Shown: piece by piece, positions 13,509-21,450 of the stretch
Layout of the letters: each line of letters begins with the position of its first letter
How positions within the stretch are numbered: position 1 is the first letter of the stretch
IMG/VR virus record: IMGVR_UViG_3300046808_001241
Location: 1 to 64,000 of that record
DNA length: 64,000 nt
Reading direction: 5' to 3' (one strand)
Source of the DNA: a virus
Position numbers and translations under genes: made by a program
The notes under the pieces: model-generated
Databases searched by the model: none
Told to the model about the DNA's origin: nothing
Seen by the model: only the letters and a program-made list of their open reading frames with translations

Positions 13509-13766
13509 ATGGACGACATTCACATTATTGAACAGAAGGACCGAGTTGTTATTCAATCTTATTTTAAACTCAGACACAATCATAACAACTATACGTTTGT
13601 TGATTATATTTACGAAGATAGTGGAGAGCCGCTCGAGTGTGGGGAGTTCAACTCAATCTTCAATATTAGCGGCAAGCTGGTGGATAACGAAGAACTTAAG
13701 GATACAATTGGTCAGTTTTGTAATCTGGTACGGACTTGTAGAAAGGTTGTGGTAGTTGATAAATAA
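13509..13766 (+). CDS. small hypothetical protein
   Basis: 85 residues, acidic, beta-prone. Its TAA stop is part of the late element at 13759-13766. Confidence 0.65.
   Translation: MDDIHIIEQKDRVVIQSYFKLRHNHNNYTFVDYIYEDSGEPLECGEFNSIFNISGKLVDNEELKDTIGQFCNLVRTCRKVVVVDK
13759..13766 (+). promoter_or_regulatory. T4-type late promoter element
   Basis: ATAAATAA, 15 nt before ATG 13782; overlaps the end of the preceding gene. Confidence 0.6.
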
Positions 13767-13781
13767 CTTCTCTGAGAAGAA

Positions 13782-14369
13782 ATGACTTTAAAATTTGAAA
13801 AGTTTCTAAATTACTATAACAGACACGAAAGAATTCTAAATGAATCTCCGGTTAGATTAGGAAGACAATACAGCGAAGAGTTAGACAACAACTGGTTTAA
13901 TGTTGAAACGGCTAAGGAAACTTTAGAAGATTCCTCGTTTGAGAAAGTTCTTTCGAAAGAAGTATTTGACGTTAATTTAAACTTATTTAGAGATGTTTAC
14001 GAAGAAGATAAGTTTCAAGATTATTGGATGACTGATCAGCCGTTTATAAGTTGTTATTTTCTTTTTCAAAAGTCTGGAAAAGGTTTACAATCACTGAGAG
14101 TTTGGAACCATAAAGCATTTAAAGGAACTGCAAAAGATTTGTTTTTTTCTTATTATTTGCAAAATTTTGATTTTATTATAAGTGATAACAAACATTCTGA
14201 TCAAGGAGAATCATACTGGAAGAAGATTGTTAAAATTGCTCGAACTAACGGAAACGCAGTTACAGTTATTGCCAGAGACGGAATCGAAAGCGATCTAAAA
14301 AATTTAGATGGTCTTTGGGGAAGTTCTGAAGAGTTCTCAAAATTTAGAATTAAAGTTTTTAAAAGATAA
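13782..14369 (+). CDS. putative capsid-targeted GNAT-like protein
   Basis: 195 residues. The N-terminal segment KFEKFLNYYNRHERILNESP ends in an L-N-E site before Ser-Pro, like its relatives at 12079 and 61397. The C-terminal half keeps the shared pattern (LFFSYYLQNFDFIISDNKHS, then SYWKKIVKIARTNGNAVTV). Late promoter upstream. Same inference as 12079. Confidence 0.6.
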   Translation: MTLKFEKFLNYYNRHERILNESPVRLGRQYSEELDNNWFNVETAKETLEDSSFEKVLSKEVFDVNLNLFRDVYEEDKFQDYWMTDQPFISCYFLFQKSGKGLQSLRVWNHKAFKGTAKDLFFSYYLQNFDFIISDNKHSDQGESYWKKIVKIARTNGNAVTVIARDGIESDLKNLDGLWGSSEEFSKFRIKVFKR

Positions 14370-14373
14370 ATAA
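14366..14373 (+). promoter_or_regulatory. T4-type late promoter element
   Basis: ATAAATAA, 4 nt before ATG 14378. Confidence 0.75.
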
Positions 14374-14377
14374 CTTC

Positions 14378-14668
14378 ATGAAATCCAAAGACCAACAACT
14401 CCTAGAAGAAGCTTATACTAAAATCAACGAACAAGAAGAGCAAGGCTTTAGTTACTACTCCGGTCCCTCGGAAGATGTAATGTTCTTAGAAGATTTGGAT
14501 GTAGACAACTTTAAAAGAAAAGTTCAAGAGGGACAGCACTTTAAAACAGCTTATGTTGCTCATAAAGCTGATGCTGTGAACTACGGATATCCGGACGAAG
14601 GAGCTCATGAGTTTTATGTTTTTTACGACAAACAAGACTTTGCTCATCCTGCGTTGATTCCTGTCTAA
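14378..14668 (+). CDS. putative capsid-targeted protein
   Basis: 96 residues. The N-terminus MKSKDQQLLEEAYTKINEQ nearly repeats that of 8255-8620, ending in I-N-E-Q. The remainder is unrelated (Tyr/Asp/His-rich). A shared leader on different bodies is what a targeting peptide would look like. Confidence 0.6.
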   Translation: MKSKDQQLLEEAYTKINEQEEQGFSYYSGPSEDVMFLEDLDVDNFKRKVQEGQHFKTAYVAHKADAVNYGYPDEGAHEFYVFYDKQDFAHPALIPV

Positions 14669-14674
14669 CGAATA

Positions 14675-14691
14675 TTTTCCCGTCGGGAGAA
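14675..14691 (+). other. short hairpin after late gene
   Basis: TTTTCCC-GTC-GGGAGAA stem without a T tract. Could be a processing or stability element. Confidence 0.35.
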
Positions 14692-14702
14692 TAAGTAATT
14701 AA

Positions 14703-15005
14703 ATGAAGAAACAAATTACTCTTAAGCAGGCACATGACTTGCTTCAAATATCACCAGTTATCGGTTTAGAAGGTAGATATATTGTTCCTTCATTGTTTGA
14801 GTTAGAAGGAGAAGAGGGATCTGAATTCTGTGTATTGTACTGGACGGAGATTTATAAAGAAGATCCTGTCGATTTTACAGTCGTGTTTGAAGAGGGAGAT
14901 AACAAAAAATGCGAACTTGATGGTTGTGAGCTTGTGCTCGTAAACAACGAAGGAGAAGAAGAAGTTCTTCAATTATTAGTTCCTCATTATCCTGAATTTG
15001 ATTAA
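14703..15005 (+). CDS. hypothetical acidic protein
   Basis: 100 residues, beta-rich and acidic (ELEGEEGSEFCVLYWTEIY). No strong promoter seen. Unrecognised. Confidence 0.65.
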   Translation: MKKQITLKQAHDLLQISPVIGLEGRYIVPSLFELEGEEGSEFCVLYWTEIYKEDPVDFTVVFEEGDNKKCELDGCELVLVNNEGEEEVLQLLVPHYPEFD

Positions 15006-15009
15006 ATAA
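15002..15009 (+). promoter_or_regulatory. T4-type late promoter element
   Basis: TTAAATAA, 4 nt before ATG 15014. Overlaps the previous stop codon. Confidence 0.6.
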
Positions 15010-15013
15010 TTTT

Positions 15014-15106
15014 ATGACAGGATTTCTAATCCTACACGGCGCAGTGACATTGGTTTGTTTTATTATTGCAATTATAGGAATTAGAGAAGATATAAAAAGA
15101 CGTTGA
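15014..15106 (+). CDS. 30-residue membrane microprotein
   Basis: MTGFLILHGAVTLVCFIIAI followed by a short basic tail: one transmembrane helix. Preceded by a late element. Its TGA sits inside the next -35 (TTGACC). Confidence 0.5.
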   Translation: MTGFLILHGAVTLVCFIIAIIGIREDIKRR

Positions 15107-15131
15107 CCTACCCAAACAACGATAGGATTAT
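15103..15131 (+). promoter_or_regulatory. sigma70-like promoter, TTGACCTACCC variant
   Basis: -35 TTGACC, 17-bp spacer, -10 GATTAT; 6 nt to ATG 15138. Confidence 0.75.
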
Positions 15132-15137
15132 GTCTTA

Positions 15138-15455
15138 ATGACCGCTGCTAAAACCTACGCTGTTAATTCTAATTCAACTTCTATTAACGGAACTCAATAT
15201 TTGGGTTATGTAACCATCACTTACGACGAGCTCGTAAAAACGCTTGGCCAACCAAAGGAAGGCAGTGCTGATGGAAAAACTACATGCGAATGGCATGTAG
15301 AATTCGAAGATGGGTCAGTAGCTACAGTGTATGACTGGAAGGTTGGATATACGCCTAAAAATTTGCATGATTGGCATGTCGGAGGAAGGTCAGGGATTGC
15401 TCTCGATTATCTAGAAGAAGTTTTAGAAAAACAAATCACTCGTTCAAAATACTAA
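15138..15455 (+). CDS. hypothetical protein
   Basis: 105 residues, beta-rich with several Trp (CEWHVEFEDGSVATVYDWKV). Looks like a folded small domain. First gene of the unit 15138-15942. Confidence 0.7.
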   Translation: MTAAKTYAVNSNSTSINGTQYLGYVTITYDELVKTLGQPKEGSADGKTTCEWHVEFEDGSVATVYDWKVGYTPKNLHDWHVGGRSGIALDYLEEVLEKQITRSKY

Positions 15456-15461
15456 TTTATT

Positions 15462-15752
15462 ATGACTCAACACACTACTATTAATGATTTAGTTTCAGCG
15501 ACAAAACGGAAAATCAGCGACATAAACAGCATTGTTGATGTATTGCTTTCTGGATATCGTACAGCTTCAGAATTGCTAGATGATCAAATTGATCACAGAA
15601 AGACATACGTCGACCAGTTACAAGAATTAAACAAAGAGCTCTCAGCAATTACTGATGGTCACCCAGCGCTTAAAACAGAAAAACTTGCTCAAGACGTTTT
15701 TGCTAGTTTGGTTAATATAGCATGCGGTGACAGCTTTTCAGCTAAAATATAA
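15462..15752 (+). CDS. hypothetical helical protein
   Basis: 96 residues, mostly helical (KISDINSIVDVLLSGYRTA). Unrecognised. Confidence 0.65.
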   Translation: MTQHTTINDLVSATKRKISDINSIVDVLLSGYRTASELLDDQIDHRKTYVDQLQELNKELSAITDGHPALKTEKLAQDVFASLVNIACGDSFSAKI

Positions 15753-15762
15753 AACACTGATA

Positions 15763-15942
15763 ATGAAGGGATATTGGGATCATAAAACAAAGCCTTCTAC
15801 GTTTGTTGTTGTAAAAGATGGACAGGAAATTTATAGAGGACCGTTTGAAGGTGGATATAAATTAATTTCTCTTAACAGGTGTTATAAAACAGAGGTAGCA
15901 AAATATTTCAAGGAGCCTGAATGTCTCACTCCTAAAAAATAA
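15763..15942 (+). CDS. small hypothetical protein
   Basis: 59 residues (MKGYWDHKTKPSTFVVVKDG...), small beta-rich and basic. Last gene before the promoter at 15944. Confidence 0.65.
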   Translation: MKGYWDHKTKPSTFVVVKDGQEIYRGPFEGGYKLISLNRCYKTEVAKYFKEPECLTPKK

Positions 15943-15943
15943 G

Positions 15944-15972
15944 TTGTCTTGTCCGTTTACAGAATGGACTAT
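15944..15972 (+). promoter_or_regulatory. sigma70-like promoter, TTGTCTTGTCC variant
   Basis: -35 TTGTCT, 17-bp spacer, -10 GACTAT; 6 nt to ATG 15979. Drives a polycistronic run to about 18951. Confidence 0.7.
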
Positions 15973-15978
15973 AGTTCT

Positions 15979-16341
15979 ATGATTAAATCAAATGTAACTG
16001 TATATCGAGCTCCGTGGATTACTCTTTTGCGTTTCGATGATCGAGAAAATTGGTTTATAGCAAGAGAGCCTGGGTTCTCTTATCAAAGTAAGCTGAAAGG
16101 AGAAGAAGCAGCAGAGGAGGCTTTTCATCTTACAAATGCTCCAGAAGATTGTTTGGAAGACGATCATAAAGAAATTCTTGCAGAACAACAATTTAAAGGA
16201 CCTTCTTTGTCCGTGGGAGATATAGTAAGAGTTGAACCTATTGTAAAAGGGTCTAAAATGCCAGAATACTATCTGTGTAAGTCTTTTGGTTGGGAGAAGT
16301 ACGGAGGAGATGTAATTCAATTGTTAAAACACTTACTATGA
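15979..16341 (+). CDS. hypothetical protein
   Basis: 120 residues. First gene of a dense operon with ATGA or short overlaps throughout. Alpha/beta, unrecognised. Confidence 0.7.
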   Translation: MIKSNVTVYRAPWITLLRFDDRENWFIAREPGFSYQSKLKGEEAAEEAFHLTNAPEDCLEDDHKEILAEQQFKGPSLSVGDIVRVEPIVKGSKMPEYYLCKSFGWEKYGGDVIQLLKHLL

Positions 16342-16604
16342 AAACAAAATATAAATTTGTAGAAACTACTGGATGTACAGCGTTTGATTTTAGTGCTAAT
16401 GATGAGTCTCTTTCAGAGCTTACTGACGAAGAACGAAACAAAATATTAGATTATCTTCTTTTAAAGATAAAAGAAGGAGTACAAGAACAAGCAATACTTT
16501 TAGAAAACGTTGTTCAATTGTTTCAATATGATGACTACGAACATGATCCAAACGTATGTGAACAATGTGGAGATACAGTAAGCACGACAACTTGGAATAT
16601 ATGA
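16338..16604 (+). CDS. hypothetical protein with C-terminal CxxC
   Basis: 88 residues, acidic helical body and a single C-E-Q-C motif near the end (NVCEQCGDTVS), half of a possible zinc site. ATGA overlap upstream. Confidence 0.65.
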   Translation: MKTKYKFVETTGCTAFDFSANDESLSELTDEERNKILDYLLLKIKEGVQEQAILLENVVQLFQYDDYEHDPNVCEQCGDTVSTTTWNI

Positions 16605-16906
16605 AAACACCAACACTTGCGGAAAAAGTTATACAGTATGAAAAATTTCTTCATAAAATTAATTCTTTGGTAACAGCTTGTAATCACGAAGGAGTAAGAG
16701 AACTCGTGCAGAATGCAGATAGTTGGTCGTATTCCCATCGAGTCGGAAATGGAGAAATGTCGGATAGAAAACAACAACAACTAATTGATGTTGCGTTTAG
16801 AAAATTACTTGATACCCCAAAGGCAGATAAAGAAACCGAAGAAAGACAAAAGGCTTGGCAGGAAGTGTCAAAAGAAAAAGAAAAAGCTTTCATGAAAAAT
16901 ATATGA
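16601..16906 (+). CDS. hypothetical helical protein
   Basis: 101 residues, charged helices with a basic C-terminus (WQEVSKEKEKAFMKNI). ATGA overlaps on both sides. Confidence 0.65.
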   Translation: MKTPTLAEKVIQYEKFLHKINSLVTACNHEGVRELVQNADSWSYSHRVGNGEMSDRKQQQLIDVAFRKLLDTPKADKETEERQKAWQEVSKEKEKAFMKNI

Positions 16907-17100
16907 TTAACAAAGTGCATCAAATCAAAGCAACTCCTATAGTTTCTCCCATTATAGACGAACCAATTAACCAATCCAGAGTTGGTATTGTTAACACATA
17001 CACAAAAGGCGTTGAAGAAAATGGAGTTCTGGTGTGGTATTTGTATCTCGTTAACTATGACGAACAAGTATTCAAATATAGGTTAGACTTTTATGAATAA
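16903..17100 (+). CDS. small duplicated protein, copy A
   Basis: 65 residues, highly similar to 18985-19185 (shared GVLVWYLYLVNYDEQVF). Predicted compact beta-rich protein. Recent tandem-type duplication within the operon. Function unknown. Confidence 0.7.
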   Translation: MINKVHQIKATPIVSPIIDEPINQSRVGIVNTYTKGVEENGVLVWYLYLVNYDEQVFKYRLDFYE

Positions 17101-17290
17101 TAACGAAGACAAAAACCTCGATCTACTAACATACATGTTATTTGCTGTTTTTATAACAATTATATTAGCTGCTTCTTGGGAGTCATATTTAAATTATCTA
17201 AACAGAAAACTTATTATTGAAGCAGTTAAAACCGACAGCCCTAATATGTCCGTCGAGCAAATCCAAGGACTAATCAATTCTAAAAGATGA
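17093..17290 (+). CDS. small single-span membrane protein
   Basis: 65 residues with one transmembrane helix (YMLFAVFITIILAASW, about 14-29) and a helical tail. Overlaps both neighbours. Confidence 0.65.
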   Translation: MNNNEDKNLDLLTYMLFAVFITIILAASWESYLNYLNRKLIIEAVKTDSPNMSVEQIQGLINSKR

Positions 17291-17565
17291 GAGAGCTAAT
17301 TGACGAAGTTACAAAGCTAACCGAACAATGGTATAAATTAATTGGATCAGAACACCACAAGGACAGGGATTGTCATTGGTATATTGAAACCAAATGGAGT
17401 TATGGCAGCTATCCAACATATACTATTTTGCATCATGGTTACGTTCTTGATAAAATTGAAGAAAATTGGTCAACATATGATGTAGCTCTAAAAAGATTAA
17501 AAGAAATCTTAGAAGAAAAAATAAAAGAAGAAAAAGAATGGCAAGAAAAACACGATGAGTGGTAA
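17287..17565 (+). CDS. hypothetical protein
   Basis: 92 residues. N-terminal helix, a beta-rich Trp/Tyr/His-containing centre, and a highly charged C-terminal helix (EEKIKEEKEWQEKHDEW). Unrecognised. Confidence 0.65.
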   Translation: MRELIDEVTKLTEQWYKLIGSEHHKDRDCHWYIETKWSYGSYPTYTILHHGYVLDKIEENWSTYDVALKRLKEILEEKIKEEKEWQEKHDEW

Positions 17566-17896
17566 AAACAAATTTAAATTCTTTTGTACGGCTGCTAATG
17601 GATTTATACAAGATTATAAATATAATGGATACGTCGAAGAACTATTTGACGATGCTATACTAATTCCTTGCCAATTTACTGGATTGCAAGATAAGAATGG
17701 AAAAGACGTATACGAAAATGATCTTATAGGAATCGATAAAAATGGATTTGGAGAAATTCGTACTGGCAAAATAGGGTTTAAATTTGGAGCATTTTGTGTT
17801 GAATATCTAGAACCAACCGGTACAATGAATTTTAACTTTATGCATCAACTTGGACCATTTGATGTTATTGGATGCGCTTTAGAAAAAAATGAGTAA
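17555..17896 (+). CDS. YopX-family protein
   Basis: 113 residues. The signature QFTGLQDKNGKDVYENDLI is typical of the phage YopX family, a beta-rich fold of unknown role. One of three YopX proteins within 3.5 kb (also 20054 and 20523). Confidence 0.8.
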   Translation: MSGKNKFKFFCTAANGFIQDYKYNGYVEELFDDAILIPCQFTGLQDKNGKDVYENDLIGIDKNGFGEIRTGKIGFKFGAFCVEYLEPTGTMNFNFMHQLGPFDVIGCALEKNE

Positions 17897-18158
17897 CGAA
17901 ACATTCACAGAACACAAATACGCAATATATCATAAGCCTACTCAAACCTGGGTACAGTTTGGAAATGATGATTTAGAATTAACAGTAACTATTATAGAAC
18001 TAGTTGATTTCAAAGATTGCTTTATTAACGGAAATAAAGATTTTATGGAAACGTTTTTAAAGAGAAGTGTCTTTAATAAAACTCCAAATTATGGTAGCGA
18101 CAATTTTTTAGAATTTGAATTCGTAATAATCAAAGCCACATATACAACAGAATTATGA
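17889..18158 (+). CDS. hypothetical protein
   Basis: 89 residues, beta-rich (HKPTQTWVQFGNDDLELTV). In operon; unrecognised. Confidence 0.65.
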   Translation: MSNETFTEHKYAIYHKPTQTWVQFGNDDLELTVTIIELVDFKDCFINGNKDFMETFLKRSVFNKTPNYGSDNFLEFEFVIIKATYTTEL

Positions 18159-18619
18159 ATACGGAAATAGAAACACTAAAACAAGAATTCGAGGAAATTC
18201 AAACCACCTTTCTTCATAAAGAAGAAACAAAACCAGAAGAAGCATTCTATACAAAAAATGTAGAAGAATGGCTAGAATTTATAAAAGAACCCAAAGTTGA
18301 TCTTATAGGTGAATATGTTTTTGATTATGAAATTATCAAAAATGCCGAAGCATTTGCATTGGGTCCAGTATTTTGTTATAACGGAAAAACGGAAGCTTGT
18401 TCTTCCGTGGAATATGGTTCTTTGAATGATCTGAAAAACTCTTTAAAAGCAAAAAAATACTTAGTTTATTACATTCTTTGTAGAGTTGTTTCTGAACCTG
18501 TTGGTCCAATTGAATCAGAAGATTTTATTATTACCTATAAAGATAAATTTGTAAGAAAAGACAGAATTGGGAAAAATCCGAAAACAAGGTACACATTTAA
18601 AGGACATATATTAGAATGA
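18155..18619 (+). CDS. hypothetical protein
   Basis: 154 residues; acidic N-terminal helix then alpha/beta body. ATGA overlaps on both sides. Unrecognised. Confidence 0.65.
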   Translation: MNTEIETLKQEFEEIQTTFLHKEETKPEEAFYTKNVEEWLEFIKEPKVDLIGEYVFDYEIIKNAEAFALGPVFCYNGKTEACSSVEYGSLNDLKNSLKAKKYLVYYILCRVVSEPVGPIESEDFIITYKDKFVRKDRIGKNPKTRYTFKGHILE

Positions 18620-18951
18620 ATGATTACATACCAGACAAATGGATAGTAGTTAAGATTGAAGGGGGAGAATTTCCTTTGACCTATAAAGTATTTGCTTGCT
18701 GGTATGGTGGTTATTTGGGTTCTAATTCTTGGAAGATGAACAGCGGAATAAGAATTGCATCAGAAGGAAGAGATTCTTATTTGTTTGAAGGCTATTCTGG
18801 TTCTATATATAAGTGTTTTGAAGGAAACTACGGAACTCATATGTATGGTCATGGGGTGTTAGAGGATATTATACAGAGATCCAAAGAAGCTGGAATGAAT
18901 GTAGAAATAATGCCAGAAGATACAAATTGGCTTGACTTGTCCTACGAATAG
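18616..18951 (+). CDS. hypothetical protein
   Basis: 111 residues rich in Gly/Tyr/Trp (FACWYGGYLGSNSWKMNSG). Its last residues (LDLSYE) are encoded by the next promoter. Confidence 0.65.
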   Translation: MNDYIPDKWIVVKIEGGEFPLTYKVFACWYGGYLGSNSWKMNSGIRIASEGRDSYLFEGYSGSIYKCFEGNYGTHMYGHGVLEDIIQRSKEAGMNVEIMPEDTNWLDLSYE

Positions 18952-18960
18952 TTCTATATT
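18932..18960 (+). promoter_or_regulatory. sigma70-like promoter, TTGACTTGTCC class
   Basis: -35 TTGACT, 17-bp spacer, -10 TATATT. The ATG at 18985 is 24 nt away, so this member would give a short leader rather than a leaderless mRNA. Confidence 0.75.
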
Positions 18961-18984
18961 GATTATGCGAAAGAAAACGTAGTT

Positions 18985-19185
18985 ATGATTAATAAAATAC
19001 ATCAAGTTAAAGCATCCGCTCCTATAGTTTCTCCTATTATGGATGAACCAGTTAACCAACCCAGTGTTAGTATTGTTAACACATATACCAAAAGCTTCGA
19101 AGAAGACGGTGTTCTGGTGTGGTATTTGTATCTTGTTAACTATGACGAACAGGTTTTTAGATACAGACTAGATTTTAGTTTATGA
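18985..19185 (+). CDS. small duplicated protein, copy B
   Basis: 66 residues, close copy of 16903-17100. A five-codon ATG...TAG frame (18965-18982) sits just upstream and could act as a leader peptide, but it may precede the transcription start. Confidence 0.7.
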   Translation: MINKIHQVKASAPIVSPIMDEPVNQPSVSIVNTYTKSFEEDGVLVWYLYLVNYDEQVFRYRLDFSL

Positions 19186-19418
19186 AAAATAAAAAGACTA
19201 CACAATTACCGAATAAAGTCTATTATCCAGAAATTGACGACACATATTCTATTATTTCTTATTATGAAAAGCCAGACGATGGAAATGTAAAAAAAATTAA
19301 AATTCCAAATTGGTTAGCAGAAATGATATCATATGAAGTAGTGAACGAATCCGAAAAAGCCGTAGAAGAATTTAAGCAAGAAGTTTTTGAGATGTTCAAG
19401 CCATTACAAATGATTTAA
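19182..19418 (+). CDS. hypothetical protein
   Basis: 78 residues, acidic. ATGA overlap with the duplicated gene. Unrecognised. Confidence 0.6.
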   Translation: MKNKKTTQLPNKVYYPEIDDTYSIISYYEKPDDGNVKKIKIPNWLAEMISYEVVNESEKAVEEFKQEVFEMFKPLQMI

Positions 19419-19420
19419 AT

Positions 19421-19621
19421 ATGAAAGAAAAACGATACTTTATCGAAATTGTAATTAAAGACTCTGATACTTTGGAACCAGTTCGTTCTATTTCTACAAG
19501 TTCAGATTATCCAGAGAGTGTTTTAACTTACCCACATGTAAAGTTATTGAAAGAGGTTCATGCATGTGTAGATATTCTTTGTTCAATTCATTTTGGGAAT
19601 GATAAGCAATTCAAACTTTAA
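19421..19621 (+). CDS. hypothetical protein
   Basis: 66 residues, N-terminal beta hairpin (YFIEIVIKDSDTLEPVRS). Unrecognised. Confidence 0.6.
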   Translation: MKEKRYFIEIVIKDSDTLEPVRSISTSSDYPESVLTYPHVKLLKEVHACVDILCSIHFGNDKQFKL

Positions 19622-19891
19622 ATGAATAAACCGAAGATTAGTTTAGGCGGAAAGAACAACCATGGACGCATGAGTGGCGCACGTTCGAGTCGTGCATCTT
19701 CGACCATTTTCAAAAAATTGCAAAAGTTGGATAGAGAAATTTCTTTTCTTAAAGCTCGTTGTAATTTGTCAAATTATTATATTTTAGGAAAAGCATTTAT
19801 AAAAAAGACAGAAGAAAGAATAGAAAAACTTGACTTGAAGAGAAAACAAGTTAGACTTGAAAGAAAGAAATATAAAAATGAAAACAAATAA
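19622..19891 (+). CDS. basic coiled-coil protein
   Basis: 89 residues. Gly/Ser/Arg-rich N-terminus (GGKNNHGRMSGARSSRASS), then a Lys-rich helix. Possibly nucleic-acid binding. Starts directly after the preceding stop. Confidence 0.65.
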   Translation: MNKPKISLGGKNNHGRMSGARSSRASSTIFKKLQKLDREISFLKARCNLSNYYILGKAFIKKTEERIEKLDLKRKQVRLERKKYKNENK

Positions 19892-20057
19892 ACTAGTACT
19901 TGTAGCAGATGCAGTAGAGCGCATTTCAGACATCACTGGAACTGATGATATTGAAGCAGTCGTTAATGCCTTGATTGGCGTTGCTTGGGATGAGGAAGAG
20001 GCTTCGGAAATTAAACAATATCATTCAAACGATGAAGATTGGGATTGGGAATTATGA
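19878..20057 (+). CDS. small acidic hypothetical protein
   Basis: 59 residues ending in an acidic Trp-rich tail (SNDEDWDWEL). Overlaps both neighbours. Confidence 0.6.
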   Translation: MKTNKLVLVADAVERISDITGTDDIEAVVNALIGVAWDEEEASEIKQYHSNDEDWDWEL

Positions 20058-20536
20058 ATAACAGACCACTTAAATTTCGTGTTTGGGATAAACTAGCAAA
20101 ACAATTCACATATCCAGATAAAGGATATCAAGGACATTATGTTCTTTATTTGAATGGACAATTTCAAAACCTTCAGAATGGTTCTGGTGGTGATGAATAT
20201 GTTGTTCAGCAATTTACTGGACTAAAAGATTCCGAACGTAACGACATTTATGAAGGTGATTATGTTGAGTATTATAAAGATGAAAAAAACTACTTAGGCA
20301 CTGTTAGTTTTTTTGATGGAGCCTTTACGGTTATAGGAGAACATTATCACAATAATAATGAATTAACAATCTTCAAATATCAATTATATGATCTTTACAA
20401 ATACATTTATGAATATAAAGTAAAAGTAGTTGGCAACACATTTCAATCACCATGCAATCCAGATCATAATGGAGAATGTTTAGTTTGTGATTCTTGGTTG
20501 AGTGATTGTCCTTTTAATAAAAATGAACAAAAATAA
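20054..20536 (+). CDS. YopX-family protein
   Basis: 160 residues. The start MNNRPLKFRVWDKLAKQFTY and the motif QQFTGLKDSERNDIYEGDYV are diagnostic of YopX. The C-terminus carries a Cys cluster (NGECLVCDSWLSDCPF), an extra not shared with its paralogs. Confidence 0.85.
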   Translation: MNNRPLKFRVWDKLAKQFTYPDKGYQGHYVLYLNGQFQNLQNGSGGDEYVVQQFTGLKDSERNDIYEGDYVEYYKDEKNYLGTVSFFDGAFTVIGEHYHNNNELTIFKYQLYDLYKYIYEYKVKVVGNTFQSPCNPDHNGECLVCDSWLSDCPFNKNEQK

Positions 20537-20843
20537 ATTCAGAATTTGGAGCAGAAGTGGAAAGAGTTTTCAAGACCTCGATCTATCACAAAGTCATCAG
20601 CAATTCATTGGAATCTTGGATAAAAATTTGCGAGAGATATACGAAAGAGATGTCGTAAAATTCTTTACCCTCAATGGTGAAGAACTTGGAGAAGTTTTAT
20701 ATAGTACAGACTCTTGTGCATATTATATCAATGATTACCCAATTATGAATTTAGATCTTGCTTCTTTAGAAATTGTTGGTAATATGGTTGAAGATTATAT
20801 GTGGGATGAAAGTGGAGAAAGACTGGTGAAAACAAATTTATGA
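20523..20843 (+). CDS. YopX-family protein
   Basis: 106 residues with NKFRIWSRSGKSF and QQFIGILDKNLREIYERDVV. A shorter YopX paralog overlapping the one upstream. Confidence 0.8.
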   Translation: MNKNKFRIWSRSGKSFQDLDLSQSHQQFIGILDKNLREIYERDVVKFFTLNGEELGEVLYSTDSCAYYINDYPIMNLDLASLEIVGNMVEDYMWDESGERLVKTNL

Positions 20844-21118
20844 AATATAAAGACATCGCTACAATTAACGGTCTCTTGGATGGAATTTCTGTTCTTGAGA
20901 ATAATAAAGATGAACAACCAGCTCTGCAGACAGACGTTCTTTACAATGACAAAGAACCGTTTGATTTTGATTTGAAAGGACTGTATTATGATGAAGGATC
21001 TACGGTTTCGAATTATCGAGTAGAAGATTTTGGGGAACCTGTTACGCTCTTGAGTACAATAACTATGAAAGAAGCTTTGGTAGGAACAGACGATGCTCTT
21101 CAATGCTCTGGAAGCTAA
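20840..21118 (+). CDS. hypothetical protein overlapping tRNA-Cys
   Basis: 92 residues, acidic. The last five codons and the TAA stop lie inside the tRNA-Cys gene (21105-21176). Unrecognised. Confidence 0.6.
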   Translation: MKYKDIATINGLLDGISVLENNKDEQPALQTDVLYNDKEPFDFDLKGLYYDEGSTVSNYRVEDFGEPVTLLSTITMKEALVGTDDALQCSGS

Positions 21119-21176
21119 CCGGTTAGGCAAGGGTCTGCAAAACCCTTTATAGTCAGTTCGATTCTGACCCAGAGCT
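21105..21176 (+). tRNA. tRNA-Cys (GCA)
   Basis: Acceptor GCTCTGG/CCAGAGC, anticodon loop CTGCAAA between AGGGT and ACCCT, T arm GTCAGTTCGATTCTGAC, discriminator T as expected for Cys. No encoded CCA. Confidence 0.9.
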
Positions 21177-21200
21177 CACATAATAATAAGTAATTATGTT

Positions 21201-21383
21201 ATGAAAAAGTTGCTCTATAAAGAAGAAGAGTTATTGAATTCTATTGACCATTGGTGTAACGAATTGAACAAAGCTCTGTATAACTCCGAACAATATATTA
21301 ATGCTCTAACTGAGCTAAATTATTACAAATTCTTATTGCAGAAAGTAGTAAGAAAAAGAGCTAAAAAAAGAGCCAAACAGTAA
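21201..21383 (+). CDS. small basic helical protein
   Basis: 60 residues, helical with a strongly basic C-terminus (VVRKRAKKRAKQ). Function unknown. Confidence 0.6.
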   Translation: MKKLLYKEEELLNSIDHWCNELNKALYNSEQYINALTELNYYKFLLQKVVRKRAKKRAKQ

Positions 21384-21416
21384 GTTTAAAAAAGTATTAA
21401 AAGTGTTGTTGAAAGT

Positions 21417-21446
21417 TTGAATAAAAATATGAGAATGTTTATTCAA
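21417..21446 (+). promoter_or_regulatory. inverted repeat before gene 21451
   Basis: TTGAATAAA and TTTATTCAA form perfect 9-bp arms around 12 nt, ending 4 nt before ATG 21451. The left arm can serve as a -35 (TTGAAT) with TATTCA as -10 at 17 bp. Candidate operator or hairpin. Confidence 0.5.
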
Positions 21447-21450
21447 ATTT

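Noticed and set aside
18965-18982. Five-codon leader peptide before the duplicated gene
   Set aside because: The expected transcription start (about 18967) falls inside its ATG, so it may not be on the mRNA.
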